Positions 11,809 to 21,437 of a stretch of 64,000 nucleotides of DNA are shown piece by piece. The stretch is from NCBI GenBank assembly GCA_036346355.1, contig CM070581.1:2046001-2110000 (forward strand), in the 5' to 3' direction. The position numbers were made by a program, and so were the translations under genes. The notes under the pieces are model-generated. The model was not told the DNA's origin, searched no databases, and saw nothing but the letters and a program-made list of their open reading frames with translations. This DNA comes from Rhipidocladum racemiflorum (taxonomy: Eukaryota; Streptophyta; Magnoliopsida; Poales; Poaceae). Each line of letters starts with the position of its first letter. The stretch's first letter is position 1.

Positions 11809-12304
11809 CCTCACCCGCTTTTACCTTTTTAATAAACTTTGTCACCTTACCCTCCCATTCTCTCTCTCTCTTTCCCCATTCTACGATTAAGCTCGACCCA
11901 GACAAAGTGTCAGGGGCAGGTCGGTCGTTGGGGCGAAACACCGTACGACAAAAGCTCGACCTCGAGGGCTTCCTTCCTCGTAAGACGACCATCTTTTTTC
12001 GCGGTAGACCTCCGCCGCAAGTAAAGATTCGCACAGGACACCCTTCTGAACGGTTCCGAGCTCAGGTCGGCCGGTGGGCGGCGTCAACGCACCGTAACCC
12101 TAAGGGCCACACGGTCTCCGCAGAATTCTACTCCGCCAACGAGGTCGTGCTCGCAGTCTACGCCCACGACCTCCGTTGGCGGCGGGGGGCTATAGAGGTA
12201 CCATGTGGCCACGACCTCGACCTCGTGCAACTTTCGCGCGAAATGGTCACCTCGACCTCGTGCAACTTTCGCGCGAGATAGTCATTTCCTCGTACGATTG
12301 ACTG

Positions 12305-15300
12305 CTAAGTCGCGTAAGACCACGGCACGAAACAAATCGTTGTCATCTCGGAGAAAAACAAAAAACGTCCATTAAAAATAACGCTCTTTCTATGTTCAAC
12401 TGGGCGGTTTTTTCCCTTAAGTTTTTTACAGGTAAAGACAGGAAAAAGAAAATTACAGGAGCCCGGCACGCTTCTCGTCCTGCAAAGCGACGAGCTCGTC
12501 CCGCACCGAGTCAAGCTCGGACTCAAGGTCGAGCACTCGCCGGCGAAGCTTCCCGACCTTTCGCTTGCCGCTGACGGTCGCTGGACTCCTCCCTGTCGGG
12601 TCGATTGTCCTTTCGGCGCTTGAGCAATGGCCGTAAGGTCGCCACCGTGGCTTCCAGGCCCGACCTTGCTTGCTCGCTCGGCCGAGGCGCCTCGGCTTCG
12701 TGCACGGACTCCTCCACCTTCCGCCGGATCTCGGCCTCGGAAGATGTCAGCTCGGCAACCCGGCGCTCGAGCTCCGCAATCTTGGCGTCCTGCTCGGCTT
12801 GGTGCTTCGCGACAACTTCTGGCGGCACGGTCGCGGCATGGAAGTCCCTCATGGTGGACTCCAGCACCTGCGCAGCAGGGCGTTTTCAGGTCGTAATCGA
12901 AGCTCTTGGTAAAAGTACATAAGCCAGAAGCACTTACCCAAAAAAGTCGGGTCTCCAGCCCCTGATGGAACAACTCGGCGGGGTCCTCCACCTCGTTCTG
13001 GGCAGGCAAGGGATCCCCCGCCTTAGTCCCTTCTCCTTGATCGGGCTCGGGGGCTTGAGCCCGAGCTCCCCCGTCCCCCGAAGGCGATGGACTTTGCCCT
13101 GGGGACACCTCCGCCTCTGGAGAGGGACGGCCTCAAGAGCAAGGATCACCTCCCGCTCTTCTTCCTTCCGGCGAAGTTCTGGCCCAGGGTCTCCGCCTCC
13201 TCGGCCCAGGGGCTCCGCCTCCTCGGCCAGGGCTCCACCCTTCGGCGTCTCTGACCATGGGAGCAACAGGGACAGGTCGGTATCCGGCCCTTGAGGCTGC
13301 AGCAGCGTCCCAGCGCAGATCAGCAGGGCACCAAGTCGGCGGCCGGGAGGTCGGTCTCGGCCGAGCGACCTCGGCGCCGGCAGATTCCTTCGTCTGGAAG
13401 CTGCCCGGTTACGCCCTACGGTGGTCGGGCTCGTCTCCCAACCAGCGGGGTAGCCGGCTCTTCCTCGTCGGACGAGCTCCCGCCAGATTAGGGTCCTCGA
13501 CGCCGGCCGTGGCGCTGGGCCAGCGTGGCGTCATAAGCCGGGGAGAGGCCTCGGCGATCTCTGAAGAGTCGCGGTGATGATGTCGCCGGGCGCCGGAAGT
13601 TTCGGCCGCCGCTCACCACCATCGCACTCCCGGCCGTCATCCTCCACAACTATGATGTGGGGATGCCCTCCGCCGCGGCCGGGCATCGGCGGCGCGATCT
13701 TCCTCCGTGCCTCCTCTTCGAGACACGACCTCAGTCCCGGCTCGCGACAACAGACTCCCCACCTCGACGTCGTCGCCACCGCAGGCAGTGGGGATCGGGC
13801 CTCCGCGGCCTCGGCTCCACTTCGGCCTCGTCGCCCACGACGGCCTCGGCAGCCGGGCAAGCTCCCTCTCTAGCACGAGGTCAAGAATATCGTCGACCAT
13901 CGCCGAAATCCCATAACTCCGCACCATTGCCACACCCACTATAGACGATGTGGGGTTAGTATGGTGCTTAGGAGAAAGAGACAAACAAGAGGGGAGTAGG
14001 AGATCGACCTTGCTCGGCGTCACTTCGTGAGCTTGGCGCGGGCCAGGAGGCGGCCATGTCCTCGCAGCGCCTTGTCGGCCCTGGCGGCCGAAGGGTCGAC
14101 CTCCTCCAAGCCGACCTCGAGGCGATCGGCGTTGGCGCGGTTGAGGCGTGGCGGACGACCTGCGGGACCTCGGGACCAAGGGCGCGGGGTCGGCTTCGTC
14201 TTTCTCCTCCTCGTGGTCCCCGGAGCCGAGCTCGAGCTCACCAGCGCGAGCTCACTTTGAAGGCCGCGATCAGCCCTCGGCTCGACCTTCCATGGGCCGA
14301 CGCCAGCTGCGGCCTCCTTCTTCGCCAGCGCGACAATTTGGCGCAAGCGAGCCATCGGCTCGGGATTGTTTGGTGTACTCGTCCATCCACAATCTCGATT
14401 CACTCACCTCCTGCCGGTCCGCATACTCCAAGTCTTTGGCGGGGTGAGCGATCGTCGGCGGGGCGCTGCGTGTGCGCTGGCGGAGGGGCGTGGCCGACGG
14501 AGATCGAGCGGCGCTTGCGACCGCTTTGTCCTTGGTCTTCGACCCGTCGCCAATCGGCGATCCTACCGGGACACGGCGACTTCGAGGGCGACCTTCTCCT
14601 GTTGAAAAAGAGAAAAACTCGAATGAGGTCGGAAGGCCCCCGGCGAAACCTGTCCGGACAAAAGCTTCGAAAGAAGTCCGAGTCGGGGACTTACCGCCTC
14701 GGTCCGGTTAAGGACGTTGTTCGGGATCTGGCGGCCCTCGATGATTTCCTTGCCTTTAGGGGTGCCGAACATCTCGGACACCCTCACATCCACCCAGTCC
14801 TCTGGCGGAGCTGCATACCAGCCAAGGGAGAGGTCGTGAGAAGGGGCATCCTCTGCTCGGAAAAGAAGATTGAGGGCGATGACATACCTGAGCGTGACTC
14901 CCGGGTGATGTCCTGCCACCCCTCGACCTTGAAGAAGGGATGCTCCCTCCTCCTGAGGGGTGATATCCGGTTCCTGACGTAGTCCCGGGTAACGTCCCGA
15001 CCGGTCAGCCCCAGGCACGTGAGCTCGTTGATCGTCATGAGGATCTTCTCCTCCTCGGGCTCCACGGGCGGTCGGGGCGTCTCGACGGCGCGACCTCTGG
15101 CGCCGGAGTAGGAAAGCGTGCCGCCTTCTGCTTTCCTCAGGTAGAACCAAGAGTCGGCCCAACCCGACACCGAGTCCTTGAGCGTGAAGCTCGGGTACTC
15201 ATATGGTCGGGTAGGTCGAAGGCGGAAGTAGAGGCAGCCGGCCTGCGAAGGCGTGCCGGTGCGAGAAAGGGTGTAGAAGTGGAAGAAGAGACTGGGAGTG

Positions 15301-15607
15301 GGCTCGACGCCCACGAACCCTTCACAGAGATGGGTGAAGATGGCCATAATGAGAATGGAGTTGGGATGGAGGTGAGCGATCTCGCACTCGCGAGGCGAGT
15401 ACGGCCTCGACAAACTCACTTTGGGCGTCGGAGCCCGTTCGTGGCGTAGAGCTCGGTGGACGATCTCCCCTCCTCATTGCGGGCTCTCTTCGTCGCCAGG
15501 GCTCTCCATGTACCTGCCGTCAGGTACTTCGCCGCTCGAGGATCTCCACTGCGCTGTCGAGCTTGCTTGTGACGCCGAACCGCCATGAGCATGAGGAAGA
15601 TGATCAA
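12305..15607 (-). pseudogene. Antisense ORF region of the Gypsy element (Transposase_28-like)
   Basis: Minus-strand coding potential between integrase and the 3' LTR. From the right: MAVRRHKQARQRSGDPRAAK near 15,580, then HPNSILIMAIFTHLCEGFVG with PSLFFHFYTLSRTG and SWFYLRKAEGGTLS at 15,120-15,370. This layout is typical of the plant 'putative gypsy-type transposon' family. WYAAPPEDWVDVRVSEMFG follows at ~14,780-14,830, and a coiled-coil-like segment (AKHQAEQDAKIAELERRVAE) lies at 12,750-12,800. A good splice donor (GCG|GTAAGT, ~14,695) and acceptor (TTTTTCAACAG, ~14,600) interrupt it, and another donor, GAG|GTGAGT, lies near 14,411. The function of these antisense proteins is unknown. Frame changes suggest this copy is partly decayed. 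Confidence 0.6.
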
Positions 15608-16065
15608 GGAGAAGGATGAGCGCCGGCGAGAGGAGTGTGAGACGCAGCGATCGCAATACGGCCAAGTGAGTCTAAGGGTTTTCTCTTGAGTGTTTAAAAA
15701 CTCCTCCAGGAGATGGGGAAGCGAAAGGACTTCCCGCCGTTATGGTCGAGGAAGCCCTAGAGGCACAGAGGGCGATTGAGGCGTTCGCCATCCGGAAAGC
15801 GACACGTGAGCACGCAAATCGAAACCGCCCCGCTGAAAAGGCGGTTCCCGGAAGGACGATTCGAGGCTTCCAGGAGAAGGAACCGATGAGAGGGGCCCAC
15901 TTCCGCCGCTCGAAACACGACGAGCCGAACAACAAGCTTCGTTCGGAGAAGGTTAATAGCTCGTTGGTCGCGGCTTGTCCGCCGCAGAACCGACATGCTC
16001 GTAGAACGGTAGGCCCAAGGAAGGCCTTCCTTAGACCTTTTCCCACTTGAACCTCGGGGGCTAGG

Positions 16066-16705
16066 TCCGGGGTCGGGTAATTTCCATAAATTACCTCGGA
16101 TGCCACCAACGACCAAGCTCGCTCGCCCGAGCTACCAGGAGGTCGTTACCCTGGATTGTCTAATCGAGTCGGAGGGCTACGCATTCCGGTGATTCGAGCT
16201 CGGGCTCATGGGACCAAGAATGCATCGTATTCGATCGATTCCGAGCTCGGTGTCGGCCATCGGCCGACCTTACGTGGTCTCGGGTCGGTGGGAATAACCA
16301 CCCAGCGTAACTTCCGTTGGCCCGTTCGTTTCCGTGGGAGCGTGGCGGAAAGATAGGATCCACCGGTTGCCACGCTGGACGAGGTCCAAACGTGCGGGTA
16401 GTGGGGTCGTGGAGTTCGATCCTTTGTAAGCTATAAAAGCGTCCCCATCGTGAGGGGGACACAGACAAAGAACATACCACGCCTGCATCGTAAGACTTCG
16501 AGACACATTGCAAGAGTAAACGAGAGAGTGGAGTAGGGCTATTATCTCTTTCTGAGAGGCCCGAACCAGGGTAAAGCTAACGTGTCCACGCTCGTTGAAA
16601 TCTGGTGAGTCGTTCCTCGAGTAATCCCTCACGTAAGAAGGGGTCACAGTTGGTCCCTCCACCAACAAGTAAGCTCGGCGGGGGCCTGCTCCCCAATCGT
16701 CGACA
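16066..16705 (+). repeat. Gypsy 3' LTR
   Basis: 640 bp matching the 5' LTR, beginning near 16,066 after the purine tract CCTCGGGGGCTAGG (16,052-16,065) and ending CAATCGTCGACA. It carries several small deletions relative to the 5' LTR. Its first dinucleotide reads TC instead of TG. Confidence 0.85.
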
Positions 16706-17139
16706 ATGATCAATCATGTAAATTTTTATAAAAATCTAACAGTGTATCTATTCCTATTTATTAATTGTTGTTTTTTATTTTGGGAAAGTACTAAATGAAT
16801 TCAAAAGTTGTTGAAATTTCTCTCAAGTTTTTTATAGATTAAATGGGATTTTATGAGATTTTTTATAATTTTTATAATTTTTTTAATATTTTTTGAAAAG
16901 AAATCAAGTTTGAAGACATTTTTCAATTGTAACCGGTTTTCGAGAATTTCGAACGAATTTCATTCAAATTTCGCGAAATTCGCTCGGCAGTTTGACCAAC
17001 TTTTGAATTCATTTGACTTTCGAACCGTTCGATTTAGAGCGAATTTCGAACGATTTTCGAGCGGTTTTTACCAATTTTCGAATTTCGATTTCCGTCCGTT
17101 TTTTCTAATAACGAAAAGTGGAACTCTGGTATTAGGAGC

Positions 17140-17790
17140 ATATGCTCTTCTTCACAATTACCAGATCCCCTAAATCATTCCTCGTGTGCCTTCAAGCGAT
17201 CGATCGCCTCCTTGATCGTTATCACCTTGGGGTCGCCGAATTACTCAATGATGGAGACAATTTGCAAGAATCTTCCAAGGTCTGCACGAAGGAATTTTCT
17301 TACCATATAGCTCTTCTCCATCTTGTCACCAAACCCTTTGATGTTGTTGACAATTGTCGCCAATTGGATGGCGTATTTGTCGATCGGCTCCATTTCCATC
17401 ATGCACAGCTCCTCAGACTCAGCTTTGAGGGTCTGTACCTTTGCCTCCTTCGCACGATCGACGCCAAGCTGCATCGTCTTTTGGCCGCCTCCTTTTAAGG
17501 TAGTAGGAAGCGCATTTCCTCCGAGATGCCTCCATAGATGATTGCTAAGGCCATTTGATCCTTACGCACATCGTCGTTGTTGTCCTCGATCATGTCCCAC
17601 GGTCCTTGAGCCTTCATATACATCTTCATCTTGATTGTCATGCTGCGTAATTGCTCTTCGTGAGCATATGATAATGTAGCGAGACGGTGGAACTCTCCTT
17701 TGCCATCGCACCCGACGCCACCTCATCACCCGTGACACTACTTCCCAGAGAGCACGGCATGATCTTGGGCATACACAGGTCAAGAAATCA
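17140..17790 (-). pseudogene. Copia gag (UBN2-type), N-terminal part
   Basis: The minus-strand frame contains MQLGVDRAKEAKVQTLKAES, MEPIDKYAIQLATIVNNIKG and GFGDKMEKSYMVRKFLRADL. These align residue by residue with the plus-strand gag at 18,720-18,930. This is the capsid-like domain of copia gag. Upstream codons (17,475-17,790) are frame-shifted. The open frame ends near 17,140 where the hAT insertion begins; the zinc-knuckle remainder is at 4456-4690. Confidence 0.75.
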
Positions 17791-17801
17791 GGCTCTGATA
17801 C

Positions 17802-18145
17802 TGATTGTTGGTTGTGGCACATGAACACGAGGAAGAACACAATAGCACATAAAGAGATATTTTTTCGACGTCATCACAACTTGAGGTTTTCTCTCTCATT
17901 TTATTATTTTTCTATTTTGTGTTTTTTTGACTAATGGATACATGCCTTTTTATAATGGGCACACGGACCGCCTAATTAACTTGCTAACCAAGCCACTAAC
18001 TAAATATGAAAAATCTAACTAAGGAAACAAACTAACTGATTTGATCCAATTGCGATTGCATTACAATATTTACTTGCCTTGAACGACATGGCAAGTCAAC
18101 AGCTTTGGTAAGTCTTGATTACTTTATAAGAATCTCCCCTAATCA
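17802..18145 (-). repeat. 5' LTR of the minus-strand copia element
   Basis: On the plus strand it runs from TGATTGTTGG to CCTAATCA, giving the short inverted ends TGATT/AATCA expected of an LTR. The primer-site sequence lies directly beside it at 17,791-17,801. It is ~344 bp and unrelated to the LTR of the neighbouring plus-strand element, although the two gag proteins are similar. Confidence 0.65.
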
Positions 18146-18398
18146 AGACTTTTCAACTCGGACTCGACCTTGCTGCAAGCGAATGTTAGAGATAATCTTG
18201 TAATCAGTTTAGGAGTTTTAGTTAGAGTCTGATTAGGACCAGGAAGTAGAATCCTATTCCGTTTCTTACGACTATAGTTTGGGTATAAATTCAGAGGTAC
18301 ACCTGAGTTTTGTAAGCAAGAAGGAACACAAGAGAAAATTGCTCCAACGTTTTTGGTGTTCTATTTCAATAATTGGTATCAGAGCCTGAGTTCTTGAT

Positions 18399-19073
18399 AT
18401 GTTGCCCAAGATGATGCAATCTTCGGGAAGTGGTGACACCGGTGGTGAAGTGACATTGAGTGCGATGGCGAAGGAGAGTTCCGCTATCTCGCAGCATTAT
18501 CCGATGCTCACGAAGAGCAATTATGCAGCATGGGCAAGCAAGATGAAGGTGTATGTGAGGGCTCAAAGGCTGTGGGAAGCGATCGTGGACAGCAATGTCG
18601 ATGTGCGTAAGGATCAAATGGCCTTAGCGGCCATCTATAGAGGCATCCCGAAAGAAACACTCTTCCTACTAGACAAAAAGGAGACGGCCAAAGCTGCGTG
18701 GGAGACATTGAAGACGATGCATCTTGGTGTCAATCGTGTGAAGGAGGCAATGGTACAGACCCTTAAAGCTAAGTTCGAGGGGCCGCGCATGACAAAGATG
18801 GAGCCAATCGACGATTTCACCATCCGGTTGACAACAATCGTCAACAAAATCAAAGGATTTGGTGACAAGATGAAGGAAAGCTATGTGGTAAGAAAATTCC
18901 TCCGTGCTGTCTCTGGTAAGTTTCTACAAATTATCTCCACCATTGAGCAATTCGGCGACCTCAAGGTGATGACGATCAAGGAGATGACCAGTCGCTTGAA
19001 GGCACACAAGGAACGTATTAGGGGATCCGACGGCGGTGAAGAAGAGCATCTACTCCTGACGCGTGCCGAGTAG
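18399..19073 (+). CDS. Copia gag protein (UBN2-type)
   Basis: 225-codon open frame starting 14 bases after the primer site. The copia gag/UBN2 signature begins YPMLTKSNYAAWASKMKVYV (residues ~31-50), then LAAIYRGIPKETLFLLDKKE, AAWETLKTMHLGVNRVKEAM and FGDKMKESYVVRKFLRAVSG. It ends with MTIKEMTSRLKAHKERIRG before a stop at TAG (19,071-19,073). Gag packages the element RNA into particles. The zinc knuckle that should follow lies beyond the stop at ~19,165-19,215 and has lost one Cys and its His. The protein is therefore truncated and its RNA-binding end is dead, though the capsid part is intact. Confidence 0.75.
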   Translation: MLPKMMQSSGSGDTGGEVTLSAMAKESSAISQHYPMLTKSNYAAWASKMKVYVRAQRLWEAIVDSNVDVRKDQMALAAIYRGIPKETLFLLDKKETAKAAWETLKTMHLGVNRVKEAMVQTLKAKFEGPRMTKMEPIDDFTIRLTTIVNKIKGFGDKMKESYVVRKFLRAVSGKFLQIISTIEQFGDLKVMTIKEMTSRLKAHKERIRGSDGGEEEHLLLTRAE

Positions 19074-19438
19074 GAGGTCCGATCGTCTAGGCGCGACGGC
19101 GAGGGCTCCTGCGGTGGCTTGAAAGGCAATTGTTGACGAGGCTGCAAGAATCAAAAATTCGATAAAGCAAAAGTGAGGTACTATTATTGTAATGATTATG
19201 GGTATTTTGCTTCGGAGTGCCGCAAGCTGAAGTAGGAGAAAAAAGAGCTCCTTGCAGAAGATCAAGGTGACGATGAAGAGGTGTGTTTGCCATTCAAAGT
19301 CGAGTCCAAGACATTGAAGAGGTGTGTTCGCGGTCCAAACTCATGCCTGTCAAAGATGAGACCAAGATGTTGAGAAGATGTGTTCGCCATCTTGAGTTAA
19401 ATTAGTTGAGGAAAGAATCAATAGATAACAACTAAGAA

Positions 19439-19497
19439 CCGTAGCTTAGTTGGTCGTGCATTGTGCTATCTTTAAAGAGGTCGCGAGGTGCATCAAC
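19439..19497 (+). other. tRNA-like fragment
   Basis: GTAGCTTAGTTGGTCGTGC resembles a tRNA D-arm (A box), and the following TTGTGCTATCTTTAAAGAGG and GTCGCGAGG loosely follow the order of plant tRNA-Ile anticodon and T-arm sequence. The B box is poor and no closed cloverleaf forms by eye. It lies in the 3' interior of the copia element, so it may be a decayed tRNA-derived insertion rather than a gene. Confidence 0.25.
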
Positions 19498-20013
19498 AAT
19501 GGTATGGCTAGCAAGAAAAAGGCGGAACTCTTTGAAGATGCATTCACCGTCCTGTGTCGAGTAAAAGTTAGGTAAATCATGGTTGAGACCGATTGCCTCA
19601 ACAAGTAAGAGTCGGTGTTACAAGATTAAGGGGGTGAATGTTAGAGATAATCTTGTAATCAGTTTAGGAGTTTTGGTTAGAGTCCGATTAGGATAAGGAA
19701 GTAAAATCCTATTAAGTTTCTAAGGATTGTAATTTGGATATAAATTCAGAGGTAGACCTGAGTTTTGGAAACAAGAAAGAAGAAGAAATACAAGAGAAAC
19801 TTGCTCCGAAGTTTTGGGTATTCTATTTCAACAAAGAACTCAACTTGGACTTATACTGCATATACAATTACCTCTACTATGGTACTCACAACTCATCGAC
19901 ATTCTTAATAACTCTTGAATACACACACTAGCTAGGACAGCGGTCACGACTCAATATCTTAGGATTCCTTTTATATGCACATTACAACTCATACCGGATA
20001 CAGGACGGTGAAC

Positions 20014-21437
20014 TCAGCACCCAAACCTCACAGCTACATGCCCGGCAGCTTGGGAAGGTGGCGACTTGGACACATGCTCGACAGCTTGGGGAGGCGGCGA
20101 GTTGGCCACAAGGCGAGAAGTTCGTGGAGAAGGCGCCACGGCCGCATGCCCGACAGCTTGGGAAGGTGGCGAGTTGGCCCCATGGCGAGTAGCTTGTGGA
20201 GAAGGCGCCACGGCCGCATGCCCTGCAGCTTGGGAAGGTGGCGACTTGGACACATGCTCGGCAGCTTGGGGAGGCGGCGAGTTGGCCACAAGGCGAGAAG
20301 CTTGTGGAGAAGGCGCCGCGGCCGCATGCCCAACAGCTTGGGAATGTGGCGACTTGGACACATGCTCGGCAGCTTGGGGAGGCGAGTTGGCCACAAGGCG
20401 AGAAGCTTGTGGAGAAGGCGCCGCGGCCGCATGCCCAACAGCTTGGGAATGTGGCGACTTGGACACATGCTCGGCAGCTTGGGGAGGCGGCGAGTTGGCC
20501 ACAAGGCGAGAAGCTTGTGGAGAAGGCGCCGCGGCCGCATGCCCAACAGCTTGGGAATGTGGCGACTTGGACACATGCTCGGCAGCTTGGGGAGGCGGCG
20601 AGTTGGCCACAAGGCGAGAAGTTCGTGGAGGAGGCGCCGCGGCAGCATGCCCGACAGCTTGGGAATGTGGCGAGTTGGCCCCATGGCGAGTAGCTTGTGG
20701 AGAAGGCGCCACGGCCGCATGCCCTGCATCTTGGGGAGGCGCCGACTTGGCCACATGGCGAGAAGCTTTTGGAGGCGGCGGCACCGTCACATGGACAGAA
20801 GCTTTTGGAGGCGGCGGCATGGTCACATGGACAGAAGCTTTTGGAGGCGCCGGCATGGTCACATGGACAGAAGTTTGTGGAGGCGGGGGCATGGTCACAT
20901 GGACAGAAGCTTGTGGAGGCGGCGCCAACGGTGGCAGCGCCGGGGGCGAAGTGTAAGGCGGAGGATACGCAACGATGGGATTGTCGGGTTTTGTCTGGGG
21001 TACTTGCGGCGCGATGACGGGCCCAGACGGTACGTCAGGTAGAGCACGCCGCGGGTCTCGGTGCGGTGCACCTTGCGGACATGGTAGGACACGAACTGCT
21101 GTGGGCGGGGGCCGAGGTCCCCCGCGCCAGCGCCGGCGAGGATCTCGGTCAGGGGGACGACGACCTCGCCGACATCGCGGTCGCCGAGCGCACGCTCGGC
21201 GCGGAGGAGGACGTGGAGGCAGCCACTGGCGGCCGAGGCGGTGGGCGGGACGGCGAACCGGAGCGTGGCGTTCCATGAGGGGTGGCGGCCGCCGTAGGGG
21301 TCCGGCAGCGTGCACTGGCGAGTGAGCGGGTCGCCGGAGATGGTCGCTACGGCGTACACCTCCATGCGCGTGATCAGGTTCACATTCATCAGGTCCTTCG
21401 CCGACAGGAGGGTAACCTCCAGCACTCTGTACGCCAT
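20014..21437 (-). pseudogene. SRC2-like C2-domain protein with 12-residue repeat domain, one frameshift
   Basis: The ATG at 21,437 opens a 139-codon SRC2-type C2 domain: MAYRVLEVTLLSAKDLMNVN, MEVYAVATISGDPLTRQ, SWNATLRFAVPPTA, and the closing strand GVLYLTYRLG. Such plant C2 proteins bind membranes, often with Ca2+, and are linked to cold and stress responses. At the GGGCCC run at 21,019-21,024 the frame shifts by one base. The original frame stops at 20,895 (180 residues). The other frame continues open for ~335 residues to 20,014 as a Pro-rich domain of 12-residue repeats ending VAVRFGC. Relatives are intronless, so an intron is unlikely. Either this allele is broken or the run was miscounted. 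The Gly-Leu-Gly C-terminus kept by copy C is absent. Confidence 0.75.
20041..20925 (-). repeat. 36-bp/108-bp coding minisatellite
   Basis: Tandem array with a 36-bp period encoding PPPPKASVHVTM-like 12-residue units (pattern P-x-P-x-A-x-x-H-V-x-x-S). In the 5'-distal half, three units form a higher-order 108-bp repeat (AAEHVSKS / AVGHAAAA / ASRLVANS) seen at least four times between ~20,255 and ~20,680, one copy having a 3-bp deletion. Because the period is a multiple of three and GC-rich, several other frames on both strands also stay open; those are shadows. Confidence 0.85.

Larger units (their letters stand above)
5230..16705 (+). mobile_element. Full-length Ty3-Gypsy retrotransposon (Tat-like) with antisense ORF
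   Basis: An 11.5-kb element bounded by TG...CA LTRs and the perfect 5-bp duplication ATGAT (5225-5229 and 16,706-16,710). Order: LTR, primer site, gag, protease, reverse transcriptase, RNase H, a second RNase H-like segment, integrase, a long 3' region with antisense reading frames, LTR. The antisense ORF region and apparent duplicate RNase H segment suggest the Tat lineage (inference). Pol is GC-rich but broken by several frameshifts, so the copy is dead as an autonomous element. The two LTRs differ by scattered small indels; the copy is not very recent. Confidence 0.88.
4694..17128. mobile_element. Non-autonomous hAT-type element, split by a Gypsy insertion
   Basis: The terminal inverted repeats are CAGGGTTCCACTTTTCG (4694-4710) and its complement with one mismatch (17,112-17,128). 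The CAGGG start is typical of hAT elements. The expected 8-bp target duplication is GCGTCAGG (4686-4693) against GTATTAGG (17,129-17,136): five of eight bases agree and the three differences are C-to-T or G-to-A transitions. Without the Gypsy element (5230-16,705 plus its duplication) it measures ~0.95 kb, is AT-rich with many GAAATTTCG motifs, and has no transposase reading frame. It interrupts the copia gag gene. Confidence 0.65.
4212..18145 (-). mobile_element. Ty1-copia element (minus strand) hosting the hAT and Gypsy insertions
   Basis: Minus-strand copia element that interrupts the duplicated flank at 4212. From its 5' end: LTR 17,802-18,145, primer-site sequence GTATCAGAGCC (reverse complement of 17,791-17,801), gag (17,790 down to 17,140), the insertion at 4694-17,128, then the zinc-knuckle part of gag (4665-4456) and the GGTGTGTTCGCC-type internal repeats (~4440-4300). 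No 3' LTR is recognisable at the 4212 edge, so the element is truncated. It carries no pol. Without its insertions it would be only ~1.5 kb, resembling the non-autonomous element at 18,184-19,833. Confidence 0.65.
18184..19833 (+). mobile_element. Gag-only Ty1-copia element with both LTRs
   Basis: LTRs at 18,184-18,371 and 19,639-19,833 start TGTTAGAGATAATCTTG and are near-identical. The primer site TGGTATCAGAGC follows the first LTR (18,374-18,385), and a purine tract (AAGATTAAGGGGG) precedes the second. The interior encodes gag and no pol, so it is a non-autonomous element that needs enzymes in trans. No matching 5-bp duplication is visible (GCGAA against AAGAA). It lies head-to-head with the 5' LTR of the minus-strand copia, 38 bp apart. 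Confidence 0.8.

Noticed and set aside
12965..14982. Plus-strand ORFs in the Gypsy 3' region (for example 14,056-14,982)
   Set aside because: The recognisable protein motifs (HPNSILIMAIFTHLCEGF and following) are on the minus strand. The plus frames show no domain.
20034..20756. CRISPR-like regular array
   Set aside because: The units are contiguous and coding with no unique spacers, in a eukaryotic genome. It is a minisatellite.
19975..21042. Plus-strand ORF of 355 codons (and other long frames) over the C2 gene
   Set aside because: It is a shadow of a GC-rich tandem repeat with a 36-bp period. Only the minus-strand frame continues from a recognised C2 domain and shares periodicity with proline-rich repeats.
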